Source: Vigna angularis
Lineage: Eukaryota; Streptophyta; Magnoliopsida; Fabales; Fabaceae
Direction of reading: 5' to 3'
NCBI RefSeq assembly: GCF_016808095.1
Contig: NC_068972.1
Coordinates: 6,213,001-6,277,000, forward strand
DNA: 64,000 nt
Shown here: piece after piece, positions 23,805-37,000 of the stretch
Position numbering within the stretch: the first letter of the stretch is position 1
Layout of the letters: each line of letters opens with the position of its first letter
Notes under the pieces: generated by a model
Told to the model about the DNA's origin: nothing
Seen by the model: the letters and a program-made list of their open reading frames with translations, nothing else
Databases searched by the model: none
Translations under genes and position numbers: made by a program

Positions 23805-26685
23805 TTATAATTTATATATCAAATCAATTCACTCAAATATTTTATCAATTTTACTTTTTATATTTTAAATTTGAATATAAAATATTTATTTTAGATTTAT
23901 AATATTAAAAATATAAATATAAAGTGATATCTGTAATTTTTAAATAAATTAATAAAGATGTAAAATATATTAAATTAAAACATGTAAATGTATTTGTCAA
24001 CTAAAAAGAAAATACATTTTTTTAAATTATTGAAAATATTAGAATTTAAAGATCACAAGTGTCATCTACATTTTTAATATTTAAAAAAATTATAACTTAA
24101 AAAAAATATTTGACATGTGTATGTAAGTAATATTAGATTTAATTACTAATTTAATCTATTTTATATAGAGACAACATTATTCTAATATTAATATTATCAT
24201 ATAAAACTGATATTATCCTGTGATACAACAATAATTTAACAAATAATAGTTTTTATCTATAACTAATAATTTTTAGAAAATAAAATAGAAAATATCACAA
24301 ACGTAACATATATAAAATTACATTAACGTAAATTTGCCTTAATTGAACAATTTTTTAAACTAAAATATTTAATTAAATCAAATAAAAAATTAAAATCTAA
24401 TTAAATTTTGAAATCTAATCCTAACGAAAGATTAGGTGAATTTAGAATAGGTGACGAAGTCTCCAAGGAAGGATGAACCCAAAGAGCTGCAAGTGTTGGT
24501 GTTTTAATTTTTGATTGGTGGATCATACACCAATGGGTCTAGCCCATTACATCACATCACATATTTGTTTTTCAGTCTTCACGTGTTCTTTGTGTTCTAA
24601 CAACTATTTTGTCTTGTGATGTCTATTAATTAATTAATTTTAAAATATGATTATTTAAAGTTTGTATCACACATGAAAATACAAAAAGGGAAATAACATA
24701 AATAGTGTTTTTTTATTCTTTTAAATAATTTTAAAAACACATTTAAATAAATTTATAAAAAATGTTAAATTGAAGAATCGATTAATTCTATTAACTAAAA
24801 AAATTAATTTTATTGATTTCATGTTATAACTAAATGTATACTACTGTTCACATCAATAGTATTAACTAAATGTATATTATTGGAGTTAGAATCTAAATTT
24901 TATTTACATGTATGATAATGCAGATGATCGATTTTGATATGTGGAAAATTAGTAAAAACAGACTCACATAATACTTATTTCTTAACTTATTTATTAACAT
25001 GTTTGACGTGTTTTGCATAACTGAATTTTGGAGCTTACCTGCATAAGTGAACAAAAATTATAAAGTTTATTTGTAATTTTTTTAAAATCTTGAATACGAG
25101 TATTTTATAGACGTGAACATCTATTATATCCCTTAATTATAATGATATGTATAACCTATAAATTTATTATATCATTTTTGTTTTATTTTTAAACATATAT
25201 TAGGTGTTGATGTACCTTTTTGGGTATCTATGAATAATTTTTCCTTATAAAAATAAAGGTTTATAGTAAATACAACACTTAAAAAAATCAAAGATAAAAT
25301 ATTTTGTTCTAATTAACACAAAAGAAAGAGTACAGAATAATAAAATATTAAAAATAATTAATATGAATTGTGAAATGGGAAGAAGAAGCGTGTACTTTGA
25401 CAGATACAAGAAGTGTGCAAGTTAGCAGACTTAAGTATTATATCACATTGCTTTTATATGGAAATACAGACCAATCTGTATAACTCATCCTGCATTAGCA
25501 TCACTATTAATTTTGTTAATATTATTCTACAAATAAAATATATTAATATGATTCAATCAGATGATCATATCATTGTGTTCTTCTCTTCTCTACCAACATT
25601 ATCAACATTTGCTTAATTTATGGTCATATTAGCCAAAACTTGCATAACACGTTTGAAGCATTAAAAAAAGGCAACGTTTAATATCATGAATACATCTCAT
25701 TAAAATTCCTTTTATATATTAATTATTACCCATTATGAAATAGGTAACAAAACTTTGGTTAATAAAATCCATTTGAATCTCTCCAAACCAAGAATGAAAC
25801 TCGGTACCTCAAATAAAAGGGTTTAAATTAAAGTGTTTTATTATTATTATTTTTTTCCTTGTCCTACCCAACACTGGTTTGATATTGGATTAATAATTCA
25901 TTTTCGATAAAATTTTGTAAAAATAGAAAACTTTAATAAAAAAATATGAATTTTCTTATTCTGACTAATATGTTCTTTTTAAATTTTGAATGGATTAAAT
26001 ATACACAATATTTGTTCCCCACTCATAACAGACTTCCCTATTGGTTAAAACTAAAGTTATATATTTGAGTGCATTTTTTATGCACTAAAAATGCAATTTT
26101 TTATGGTTAACCAATAAAAAACCATGATATATGTGGTTTTTAAAATAGTTTTTATAAAATTCAAAGTTACCATTTACACTATATGGATTATTTTGTCATT
26201 GCAATCCAAAATTTGAATTTGAATATACGACATTAAAAAAAAACAAGCATTTAAAACCACCGACCAAAGTTCCAAAATACAAGCATCCGACAGAGAACAC
26301 GTCGATGCAAACGTTCTACATTCACCCCGAACATGTAAATGTTCCCATTTCGAACCGGTAAAGACTACTTGACTGGTAAATGATAAACTAAAGAAGAATA
26401 GCCCAAAACTAATCTCCTCTACACTCTGTAAAGAACCAAAATTATCGTCTCATCATATTTTTCATGATGGAAAACACTTCTCAAAATAAAACCAACTACA
26501 GAAACAAAACTTATTATTCCTATATACAGTTACAAGATTTGGCTAACTCCTAAAGGGTGCAACAGCATTCATTTGTAAGAATCAAACTTTGTTTATTTGG
26601 ATCTACACTTAAGGTAGCAGCATCAAACAACAGAAAATGTCACAAATGATGAAGACCAGATCACTATCAGATTGCTTTCTTTTGC
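22887..26685. other. AT-rich intergenic DNA
   Basis: 3.8 kb with no supported gene. A (TA)n tract lies at about 23777-23802. The last ~450 bp flank the 3' end of the F-box gene. Confidence 0.6.
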
Positions 26686-27911
26686 TCAAAGCGTGAGAGA
26701 CCTCACCTCGTCTGTTTTCCAAAGCCCTTCCTCGTACTTGTACCACCTAACCAATCCTTCGTCAGTTCTTGTTCGTTGGCACATGACGCAACTGTCATCC
26801 ATGCATGTGAGAAATTCACGTAACCGAGAAGCCTTCTGACGAATAGTCACATCAATTTCCTTAACAATTCTTTTATGTTGAGGAGCTGGAAGGGCTTCCA
26901 TCAGAACACAGTGTGATATATTGAGCACTTCTAAGTTTTGTAAGCTGTCAAGAATGAGAACAAGAACATCCGTAAAAAGCATTGAGCATCGAAGGCTCAA
27001 GACTCTCAAGTTTGGAAGAAACGCAGCCAGAGATGAAGCAAAGAAAACATCACATGGCCCCATAATCTTGAGTTCACTAAAGTTCTTGCAGTGGGTTGAG
27101 ATTTCCTCCAAAATATATGGTGGATTTGCTATACTAGGCATTGTCAGGGACTCCAACTCTTTCCAGCACCGGATGGCCTTGCACATTCCTGTTTTCTTGA
27201 TTCTGTTCCAAGCTGGCAGAACAAGTCGTTTGAGTCGCGGGCACCTGGCAAAGGGACATTATTAGCTCTTTCCACAAAAATACATATGCAATCTCTAATT
27301 TTAAGGTGTGTTAATTACCAACACTGGTTGTTTTGTCCCCTTCTTTTCTAAACAATGTAATACAACTACACCATCCTACTAACTTTCAAATGTTTTCCAG
27401 AAATCCAAAGGAAAGTTGATCAATCAACAAATCCTATTCCACAAGGTTATAAATATCATTGATTACCCTTCTGTGTGTATTCATTTCATATGGTTTATGC
27501 TAACTTTATACGTTTAACACATAGATATAATGATTTTGAAAGTTGAAGTTACCTTTCAGCGGTGTATGTCAACTGTTCATCACTTACGTACAAATTGAAA
27601 TGGAAGATCAAAGTCATTATACTCTGCCGGCTGAGACCCAGGGAGATCTTCAACAATCGCGTTAATATCCTATCAGATCGTTCATCAACATAAACATATG
27701 GCTCTAATGGGATCTTGATGAAATTAGATTTTAGCATTGACAAATCTAGCGTTTTCCAAAGAAGTGGATCACAGCATGCCATGCGCCATGCACTACAAAC
27801 ACGAGAGATGCCAGACGTCAACTCAAAAATGTCAAGCAACTGAAAAATCTTCACCAAAATATCTATGTCCAGATCCTCCCATCTCCTTATGTTAGAGTCG
27901 TTGTCGTCCAT
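26686..27911 (-). CDS. F-box protein, F-box/LRR type (At3g48880-like)
   Basis: Two coding exons: 27911-27553 and 27244-26686, joined within an Arg codon (AG|G), giving about 305 residues. An F-box lies at about residues 10-50 (WEDLDIDILVKIFQLLDIFE through VCSAWRMACCDPLLWKTLDL). Leucine-rich repeat-like units follow (CPRLKRLVLPAW, CWKELESLTMP, FSELKIMG, LPNLRVLSLRCS, LQNLEVLNISHC). The C-terminus carries a Cys pair (CMDDSCVMCQRTR) and a WYKYEEGLW segment. By family it would be the substrate receptor of an SCF ubiquitin ligase, bound through SKP1; its substrate is unknown. The architecture matches the Arabidopsis F-box/LRR protein At3g48880 as I remember it. A 2026-bp intron (27961-29986) splits the 5' leader. 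Confidence 0.93.
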
Positions 27912-29986
27912 AAAGTCAGGTTTTTCAAAATCCTCACTGAATTTCAGTGTAAAGAAATACCTACAGAAACCAAACCAAAAACCAGTTGCAAGATTAAACC
28001 ATTAGAGTGGAAAAATAATAGCAGCATATGAAAAGGAATAATAAAAACTCAAAAATAGAGAGGATAACTGGAAATCCAAACAAGCTTTACAATCCCTGTT
28101 AGTAGTGTAACCACCGACACTGAAAACATTATAGCGGGATAGCTGTTCCAAAATTTTCTATATAGTTTACATAATGCAGACTATATGCATGTAAATACCA
28201 TCCCCTAAATCCAAATCTTCTTTCTAATCATTTTCACTACTGTTTAGTGTTTTATTTTTTGTTCATCACGCTTATATATTTTTGGGTTCTCATCTTTTTC
28301 ATTCCCAACCTTCCTCTTCTAGCCAATATGTCAAGTCTCCTTTCTAACATACTATGATATTGAAAATTAATAGATGCAGAAACATACAAAGATTTACTTT
28401 AAACAAAGATTACCAATATTATAAGCCACAAAAATTAAGAATGGTACAAATTTAAATTATTTAAGAATTTAAAAAATGAAGATTTTAGTTCACGAGTAAG
28501 TTCATATACCCATACTCTTAGGAGCCATTTTTTGGGAATATACAAGTACAGCTTAATCACAAATTGAGGAAGACAACTTTCTTTTGTTATTCAACAAATT
28601 AATGAGAGTGATACCATTCCTATACAGGGCACCTGGTATGCAAAATTTTATTTCTAACAACTGATGAATTATGTTTCTCAAAAATCAAGTTTCCAAGTAA
28701 TCCTATTTTCCTGATATGTTTATCTTGTGCATCGCTAAAATTTACTCATCTTCCTCGGAATCTTGGATTTCTAAGACCCTCTAAAAAGGAATATTTTATT
28801 GAAAATTGAGAAATGGTTAAAATATTTCTCAATTTTTTTTCTTTAAAACATTTAAAAATAAATCATACAAATACAAAGTAAACACATTTGACATTCCCAA
28901 CTCAAGATTTCTATGAAACCTAGAAGAATCCCCCTACCAAACACCCCAGCGCTAGTGTTAGTCATTAGTTAGCAGTACTAACTGTCATCATAAGTTCTGA
29001 TTAATGTGAAGGGCTAATAATCTTTCACCCCATGCAAAATATTTCAGAGAGAAGTTCACACTCATCGTCAAGAACCACCATGGATACAACCCCGGCCAAA
29101 GGTTATTGAACTCAATCATTTCGGCCTGAACTCACAAATTAGGCATAAATGGAATACTAAATCACCAACATAGCATCTGCAGAAAGCAATTCACAATTCC
29201 CATAACCTCTTTACTAAAACATCATTAACTCCAGTCCAGGATTCTCATAAATATTAGATAAAAATCCTCTAATTCATACAGAATTTTGAATAGACAATAT
29301 CATTGTAATCATTGTTAGAATTCATCTACATATCAGGATCACATGGGTCGGTCGGTCGGTAACATCAGCCGAAAAAAAGAAAATAAAGAAATAGAGATGT
29401 GAGAACAGAAAAGATGAACAAACCAAAGATAACAAAGAAACGAGTGGAGTTGATTATGCGTCCAAACCACATTCACTCGAAAATTAAAACTTTACCATTA
29501 AAAATGAAAATTGGATGTGAAATGAGTGGGAAAAAGAACAATTAATCAGACTAAACAATTGGCACTTGTTCAATTAAACTCTCCAGTCTAATTACTCGGG
29601 TTTCACTCGGACACTTACGCCAACTTACAAATTTCCATGACAAAACAATTACTCATGTTTCGCAAAGCATCATAAAAAAAAATTGTAACTCTCTCAGACC
29701 AGATCTCGAAAGCACCAAATCCGAAACAGAAGCAAGTGCGGGAACAATCAGCACCGCAATCATGAATTCTTGATCAAACAAATTCCAGAAACCCATAAAT
29801 GAAAAGGCACAGAAAAAAACTCTTGGAATCTAAAAAAGTTCTGGGTCAATTGTTTAAGGTGAAGATCTAATCCTCCGCTACCCCAATTTTTCAACTTGTT
29901 TACAGACACAAACATGGGTATGTACTTTGAGATTTGTGTGTGTTTAGAGTAGGAAGAGGAGAGAGAGGGAGAGAAAGGAGACAGAC

Positions 29987-30085
29987 CTTGAGACAACAGA
30001 AGTAGTGTGCGGAGTGGATGAGGATGTTGGTGTTGTTGTTGAGTAGCTGAGTTGAAGATGAACAAGTGCAGAGATTTTGAGGTGT
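29987..30085 (-). other. Non-coding first exon (5' UTR) of the F-box gene
   Basis: The minus strand has a donor CAAG|GTCTGT at 29987/29986 and a matching acceptor CTGTAG|GT at 27961/27960, 49 bp before the F-box start codon. The exon is CT/CAA-rich, as plant leaders often are. The 5' limit is estimated from the TATA-like sequence upstream. Confidence 0.6.
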
Positions 30086-30110
30086 TCGTTCTTGCTCTGC
30101 TTCTTTTCCC

Positions 30111-30120
30111 TTTTTTTATA
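30111..30120 (-). promoter_or_regulatory. TATA box of the F-box gene
   Basis: TATAAAAAAA on the minus strand, about 30 bp before the inferred first exon. Confidence 0.5.
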
Positions 30121-32207
30121 TTAAAAAAAAATCATGAAACATGTAAATTGTGAACAGAAAGGTGGATGTAGATGCGGATTCCAAGGGACCGTATGAAATT
30201 ACGAGAAAAGCCTTGTCTTAGGTAATGTAATGTGGTTTCCGAAAAAACAAAACAGAACTTTTCTCTTGGAAAAAAAAGTCAAATGCAGATAATTAGATTT
30301 GTCTAGCACTGTTCTGTAATTAAATTCAGAGTTCCACATTCACAATTAATATAATATAGTAAATTTTGTATTAAAAACATATTGAATAGCGTATGGAAAT
30401 ATATTGCAATTAATTTTATATAAATCTAATGACACATTTATTTATTTTTATAATATTTTTCTTAAAAATTATCTTAACGTAAGTTCTTCTTAATTTACTG
30501 TGTAAAATATGTCATGATAATCACGATATTGTTATATAATATTTTAAAGAAGTAAGTGTAACGGCATTTAAACTATGATATTATAAATGATAATATGTTA
30601 TAAATATTAAAACTTAGTTTATTTTAATATCAAAGGTTGAAAAAGTATATATAAAAATTTACTTAAAGAGTTTTATTATTTAAAATATATTATTTATTTG
30701 AGTCTTTTAACAATTAATTTGTTTAAATATTATAGACTTTTTCAGTGATTATTACGGCAAAGTTTTGAAGTTTGTCCGATCAATTCGTAAAAAAAGTAAA
30801 TTAATTTTTTCTCTTATCTTTAGTTTACATTTTTCTTATTCTTGTGAAAAATTTAGTAGCGCATATGTCCTTTAAATTCTCCATAGTACTCTTTATTGAT
30901 GAATGATCCTTAGTGTATCCTGATTATATTTTTGTAGATTGTATGGGCAGATAGAGTTTATCGGGCTAAGGGGATCATTCTAGATTCCTTAAAACAAAGC
31001 TAATTATCATTTTTTGATTTGATAAATTGTGATGAATATTTTATTAAGTCTAAAATTGATGTGTTTGTATGTAGAATTGTTGTTGTGATGGTTGATTGAA
31101 TGTATGTGTGTTTTGGTTGTTTGATGTGAAATTAAGGAATTGAGAATCTAACCATTTAAGCAAATTGGTATTCATTATAACTTATAGTTTTTAATTATGC
31201 ATGAATCAAAATAACAATTTGATCATTTGCATAAGTCCTTAGTTCTTCAAACCACAAAATTTAAAGGTGTGACTTTTCTGGTATGGCATTGAGCGCAATT
31301 TCGCTAAGCATATCAAAGTGTAAATGGTTTGACGTTAAGTGATGGCAGGCATATCTAAGCAACTGTTATCACTACAAGTTTAACATTTAATTCAAATTAA
31401 TTAATCGAGTGAGAGGTTGTTAACACTGAATGAGAGAAAATGCAAGAGTTTTGACACTGAATTTGATATCTGTATATTTAGAACATAATAATTGCAATTA
31501 TACCATGTATATTTCTCGATTTATTGTTACTCAATGTGTTAGAAATCTTATAATAGTTAAATACTATTAAAATATGATATTATATTAAGTAATTATTAAT
31601 ATCATCATATATTTTAAACAAATAAATTTGAAATATATATAAGGTATGATTTTTTTTTTTCAAACGAAGTCATGTTAGGTATTATTATAAAATTTGAAAT
31701 CTTAATTAATATTTCAAAATCCATTAATTATTTATCATTGCATAAAATTTATTAAAAATAAATAAAAAAAATACAAAACATTAAAATCTACTTCAGATTC
31801 ATAATAAGAAACATACCACAGAAAACATAAATAAACTATAACTATTACCAAAACATACAAATGAGTTTATTCGTATTGAGAGAGCAGTATCGATATTTGA
31901 TGTTTGAATTAATTATATTTAACAAATAAAAACAAGTATTTATGAGAAATAAATTTAACATTTATATATTATTGATGCAAAAAAGTTAATTACTAATCAA
32001 TAAAATATTTTCAAATATTATTTTTAAATGTTTTATTTTTTTTTTGCAAAAGTTGTATTGTCATAGCAACAACACACTTTTTAGTGATGGTGACATTTTT
32101 TTAAACATTTTATAAAATTGTTCACTCATTTTTTAAACATTTGTTAGTGTTCACTTGCATGATTTCACTGTTTAAGAAGATTGGGAAAGATGGATTGTTG
32201 GATAAAT
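30121..32207. other. AT-rich intergenic DNA
   Basis: No gene or bounded repeat recognised. A patch at 31270-31370 (for example GCATTGAGCGCAATTTCGCT) resembles the repeat-like patches near 10.3 and 19.5 kb. Confidence 0.5.
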
Positions 32208-32902
32208 TTATGTTCACTTGCAACAATTTGAAAGGAAGAGAATAAGGTGATTTGCAGGATACAAGATCAATTTATCAACCGTTGATAGGAGAAGATTTGA
32301 AGGCCATTGATATAAAATATTAATTTTATCCTCGCTTTATTTCATTATTAATTTCAGGTGTAATTGATTTAAATGAATTTTATTTAAGGTGCAATTAAAA
32401 TAATTAAAATTAATTAAAAAATCAATTAATCATAATAATATATTCTGTATAACTACTGTTAATAATAATAAAAAGGATTTAAAAACATTGGAAAACGTTT
32501 ATTAAAATCTATTATAACAATAATATTAATTTAAGATGATAAAATTAATTTTAAAAATTTAATAGTCTATATTAATAAATAATTAAATAATTTTATTTTA
32601 ATCTATATTAATAAATAATTATTTTTTTTATAAATATTTTTATAATTATATATAACATTAGTAATTATCATTTTACATTACTTTAATAATTAGGACATTT
32701 TGGTAATTTTCAATTTTTATCAATTAATTTTTTTTTATCTATCACATCAATGAAACACTAATCCTCATAAACGTTACTTCCAAATCCACTTTCATTTACC
32801 TCCCAATCCACTCAAATAAACAATAATTAATTAACTCTCAAATTTTCTCAAATACATCTACTCACTCTCCCCCAATTATTCTTTTCCAAGTGAACAAAGT
32901 AT
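32208..32902. mobile_element. Diverged relative of the 22.4-kb Tourist-like MITE
   Basis: The left part (TGTTCACTTGCAACAATTTG and onward, 32211) and the right part (ending CCAAGTGAACAAAG, ~32896) are related to the two arms of the MITE at 22432-22724. The right part contains TTTACCTCCCAATCCACTC and ACTCTCCCCCAATT, close to that element's right arm. The centre is AT-rich filler. Boundaries are approximate. Confidence 0.6.
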
Positions 32903-33982
32903 CATGGTTTTGGAATTTGAAAAAAAAATTAATAGTTAAGATGAAAAGTTTTATATATATTGATAAATATGTCAAGAGAAAATATATCGATGATTTTAAT
33001 TAATTTCATAAAAATAAGATAAAATATAAAAAATCCTCACATCTTCATTTAATAAAATTCCTATTTATAACATTTTTCGGAAAATTATGTCACTATTTCA
33101 GATTTCTTTTGTGTAAAAGAAAGATGTATATAATGATCTTAATTAAATATTTAAAATGAGTCACAAATAGTTTCTCTCGTTTCTTTCGACTTGACAAATA
33201 TAAAATTTGCTTTAAATATAATATACTAAGAAATATAGTAAATTTTCTTAACTTTAATAAAATATTTATAATTTTTTTATGTTATCTTTTAATATCCACA
33301 TTATGTAAACTAATTGAATTGAAACTAACATTAATTAGAAATATTTATTTACATTATCTGATACTATAAGGATTAAGACGAACTTTTAGGTGCATTGAAT
33401 TTGGTCAAACTTTTTTTAAAAAAAAGAGAGAAAATAAAAGAGGGTGGAATGTAGTCCTTTTCAAAAGTGGAAGAGAATACAAAGCTAAAAAAAAATTTCC
33501 ATAAGATGCAATAATTATTCAATTTGATTTTTAAAAGATTTTTTTCATGCCATACATGTAAGCTCTTTAACTATTTGTTAGAAGCATACTACTAATTAAA
33601 ATTAAATTTAAATACATACAAAGGAATTCTTAAATAATTTATCATTTTACGTTTAACTCCTTTTAGATGGATCTTATTCATATTGTAATTTCTCAATTTT
33701 AAGGGTATTTTTTTTAGGGTTATTATTTTTTAATTTTACCCATTCACAACATATTTCACTAATAACCTATTCTAGTCCCGTACATGAGTAAAATACTTTT
33801 CTTTCATTTTAACATTATATTTCTTTCTCTCTTTCATTCGTCGTTGTGAGAAGGTTGGTGGTGAAAAGAATTATCAAGCAGTCTCCCTCTCGTGGTGCAG
33901 TGTCGCTCTCGTGGTGCAGTGCGTGGAGTGGTGCAGTGCGTGTCGTGCTTCCTCGTATTCGAATAAACCTTGAAATAAAATC
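32903..33982. other. AT-rich intergenic DNA with a short GC-richer repeat
   Basis: At about 33888-33950 the word GTGGTGCAGTG occurs three times within 60 bp. Otherwise nothing is recognised. Confidence 0.5.
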
Positions 33983-34100
33983 CTAAAATAAAAAACGTAA
34001 ACGGAGGTGACATCCTTCAACGGATCCGTTTTTCCTTAAACGGATGTTGACATCCGTTGAAGATGTCACCTCCGTTTAAATGTTACGTTTTTTATTTTAG
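33983..34100. repeat. Inverted repeat (hairpin)
   Basis: The left arm (33983-34025: CTAAAATAAAAAACGTAA, then ACGGAGGTGACATCC) pairs with the right arm (34051-34100) apart from a small insertion. The loop is about 25 bp. A third partial copy of the right-arm core lies at 34117-34147. It looks like part of a repeat family and not a gene. Confidence 0.8.
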
Positions 34101-34147
34101 AGTTTGTTTTATTAGGAGACATCCGTTGAAGAATGTCACCTCCGTTG

Positions 34148-35830
34148 ATGTATACTTCCTCATACTGGTTGATGCTCTGGACGCTCCTCGATGTTCCTCC
34201 ACACTACGGCGACAATGGAAGCTTTCAAACAAAAAAAAAAACTGGAAAGAAAAAGGAATGGAAGTGCGGGAGGTGGAGAGGTGAAACCAAAATGGGGGAA
34301 AGGGAAGAGAGTTTTGTGGGTGGGTGCTGGGAAAGTAAAATTAGGGTTTCAAATTATATTTAAAATAAGGTAAAAGTAAAAATTTTTTTAATGTGGGGAG
34401 GTGGAGGAAGTATAGGGTGGTGGTGGAGGGACCAACACCCCAATTTTAATCTCCTTGTTAGGATGTTTATTTTCATGTGTCAGGAAGAAATTTTATTTTG
34501 CGAATTTTAATTGAAAAAAATGTTGATTTTAACTTAACAAATAAAATCAACTAAGATTTACCCAAAACATTATCGACATTAATATTTTTAAATTATTAAT
34601 AATTATTAAATATTTAAATAATTAGTTTATGTAATAATAATTAAAATATTTTACGTAAATAAAAAATTAAAAAATGAAATTATACGATTCAAAACTTACA
34701 AAACTAATAGCACAGGCAAATGTATTAATTATAATTAATAATTTCATAACTGTTAAATAATTAATTTTATTTATCAATTAATACCAATCCACTTATTTTA
34801 GTTTGATTCAACATATAACTCATAGCTTATTATTTTTATTATTATCTTTACTATTTTGATTAAATCTAACTTCTTTTATATCATATCTTCTTATCTCTCC
34901 ATTTTTTACATTCTCATTTCGTATTGGAACACCAAATTTATTTTTTTATTGATTATTTTACACTGTCAAATTTATTATTTTCCATTTATCTTTCCATTAT
35001 ATATTCCAATTCGTTTTCTTCTCCCTCGTACGTGTGTGAATTGTTGTATAATTTATTATACATAATTTCTCTTATAAAAGAATAAAACATATTCTGTTTT
35101 AGGCATGCAACCGACAACTCATCTCACACATGACATAAGTGGGAAGTGAATTGCAGCTAAAACTAACTATATTTAGATAACGAGTATTAAATTCTATACC
35201 TTAAAAGTATTACATTTTCAGCCAATAAAAAACCACGTTAATATGATTTTCAAAATAAATATTAAACGAAGAAACTTTTTGCATATACCCTGTTTGTAAA
35301 TTGTAATTAGATAAAAGTGAATTGATACATGCATTGTTTACTCTTAAAAACATAATAAAATTTACAAAATTGATATCAAGTATAAGTTTAAAATCACATG
35401 CAAAGTTCAACTTTTCTTTATTAGTCTCGTTTAAATTAGAGGTTTTGTTCTTCGCATGCTTCTTTAAGTCGAACAAACAAATTGCAAAAATGCTTTACGT
35501 TTCGTGTCATGTGTATGGGATTTATGTATTGATTACTTAATTTGGTAATTAAATAAAGAAATTTAATTTAATTTTGAAAGTATTGAGTTACATTGCCCCG
35601 TTGCCATCCTCCATTTAACTTCTTCTTGTGGTAATTCAAACAATTCCATTCACGTCCGAGTTTGTAATAAGTAGGGGGAGAAAAAATATACTTCTCTCAA
35701 TTTGATCCACTTTGTTTCAGTCCAATCCATTTAAAATTCATTTTATTCCATGGATTTCTATATGATATATATTTTATAACTTCGGATCTCCATCTGAATC
35801 CAGATTTTTAAATATGAAAAATTCAAACTT
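34148..35830. other. Intergenic DNA
   Basis: Begins with a purine-rich stretch (34200-34370) that has overlapping open frames without domains, then becomes AT-rich. No gene supported. Confidence 0.5.
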
Positions 35831-35839
35831 TTAATCTAA

Positions 35840-37000
35840 ATTTTTTAGTTGGATTGACATGAAGGTTGAGATGAACCGGTCATAACGAAAGTCGAGATGG
35901 ATCTACCCGAATGTAAGATCGAATCGGACAGGCCTGAGTCAAAATTTGGTTGAATTTAGCCGAGTCAAGAACGAACAAAATTTGACCTAATAACCAACTC
36001 GACCCGACCAAAGTTTGGTCGAATTTAGTTGAGTTATTTGTGTTGAAATTCGGGTGAATCATTCACGATTGAAATTCTTCTAAGTTTGATCGAGTCAGTT
36101 CTGACTGAAATTTCGTCGAGTAGGCACTAGACCAAATTCAGTCAAATATGGTTGAGACCAGGGATGACAAAAAATCTGCGCCCGCGAATATCCGTGAATA
36201 AAACTCGCGATGGATAGTTAATACTCCTGAATATTTGCTACATGCGGGTTACGGGTAGCGGGTATTTTAATACCCACTTATAAACGGGTCAGGTGCGGGT
36301 ATTATACTATCCGTACCTGCGGATATCTGTTACCTGCAAAAAATAAAAATAAAAATTTAATTTATATTTTATGAAGTTAAATTTAATTAAAATTAACATT
36401 AATTTATATTTTATACGGTTAAATTTAATTAAAATTAAATTTATATTATATTATATATATATATATATATATTTTTTTTTTAATTTTAATTAAATTTTAT
36501 GTTAATAATTTATAAAAATATATATTTTTAAATATTTGCTGGTATTCGCGAGTATTTTTAAGCGGGTATCCGTGCGGGTAGTGGGTCGGGTAGCGGATGA
36601 ATTTTTTTTGTCAGGTCGAGTTGCAGGTTGGCACTATCCGTGCCTGACCCGACCCGTTGCCATCCCTAGTTGAAACTGCCTTGGTCGAAAATTGACTAAA
36701 TCAACCTTAACTACTCGTATTTGATCGAGTTTGTCTAAGTGGAAATTAGGCTAATTCGATGCCAACTAAAATTAGGCCAATTAGACTAATTCTTATCAAT
36801 ATTTGATCAAATTCAACGAGTTGATCCTTACTGAAATTTGGTAGATAAACTAGCTTAGGTCAAAAGATTATACAATATGACTTAAATCAAGAATTGAGAA
36901 AGACTAATTTGGACCAAAGATTGATTTAGACTTACCAAAACCAAAAATTGGACTTATTGGACCGAATTGGAAATTGAAAGAGACTGAATTGAACAAATAT
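35840..37000. repeat. Degenerate short-unit tandem repeat, split by a hAT insertion
   Basis: Words such as AAATTTGGTCGAATTTAG, TTTGATCGAGT and TGACTGAAATTTCGTCGAGT recur every few tens of bases at 35840-36158 and again, more decayed, at 36677-37000. The two blocks are one old array interrupted by the element at 36159-36668. No protein is encoded. Confidence 0.6.
36159..36668. mobile_element. Non-autonomous hAT-like element (510 bp)
   Basis: It starts CAGGGATGACAAAAAATC and ends CCGTTGCCATCCCTA, so the termini are inverted repeats of the GGGATGGCAA type. It is flanked by 8-bp near-duplications GTTGAGAC (36151-36158) and GTTGAAAC (36669-36676). It lacks a transposase; its interior is AT-rich between GC-richer ends with CGGGTA words. 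The remnant at 10595-11110 is a related copy. Confidence 0.8.
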
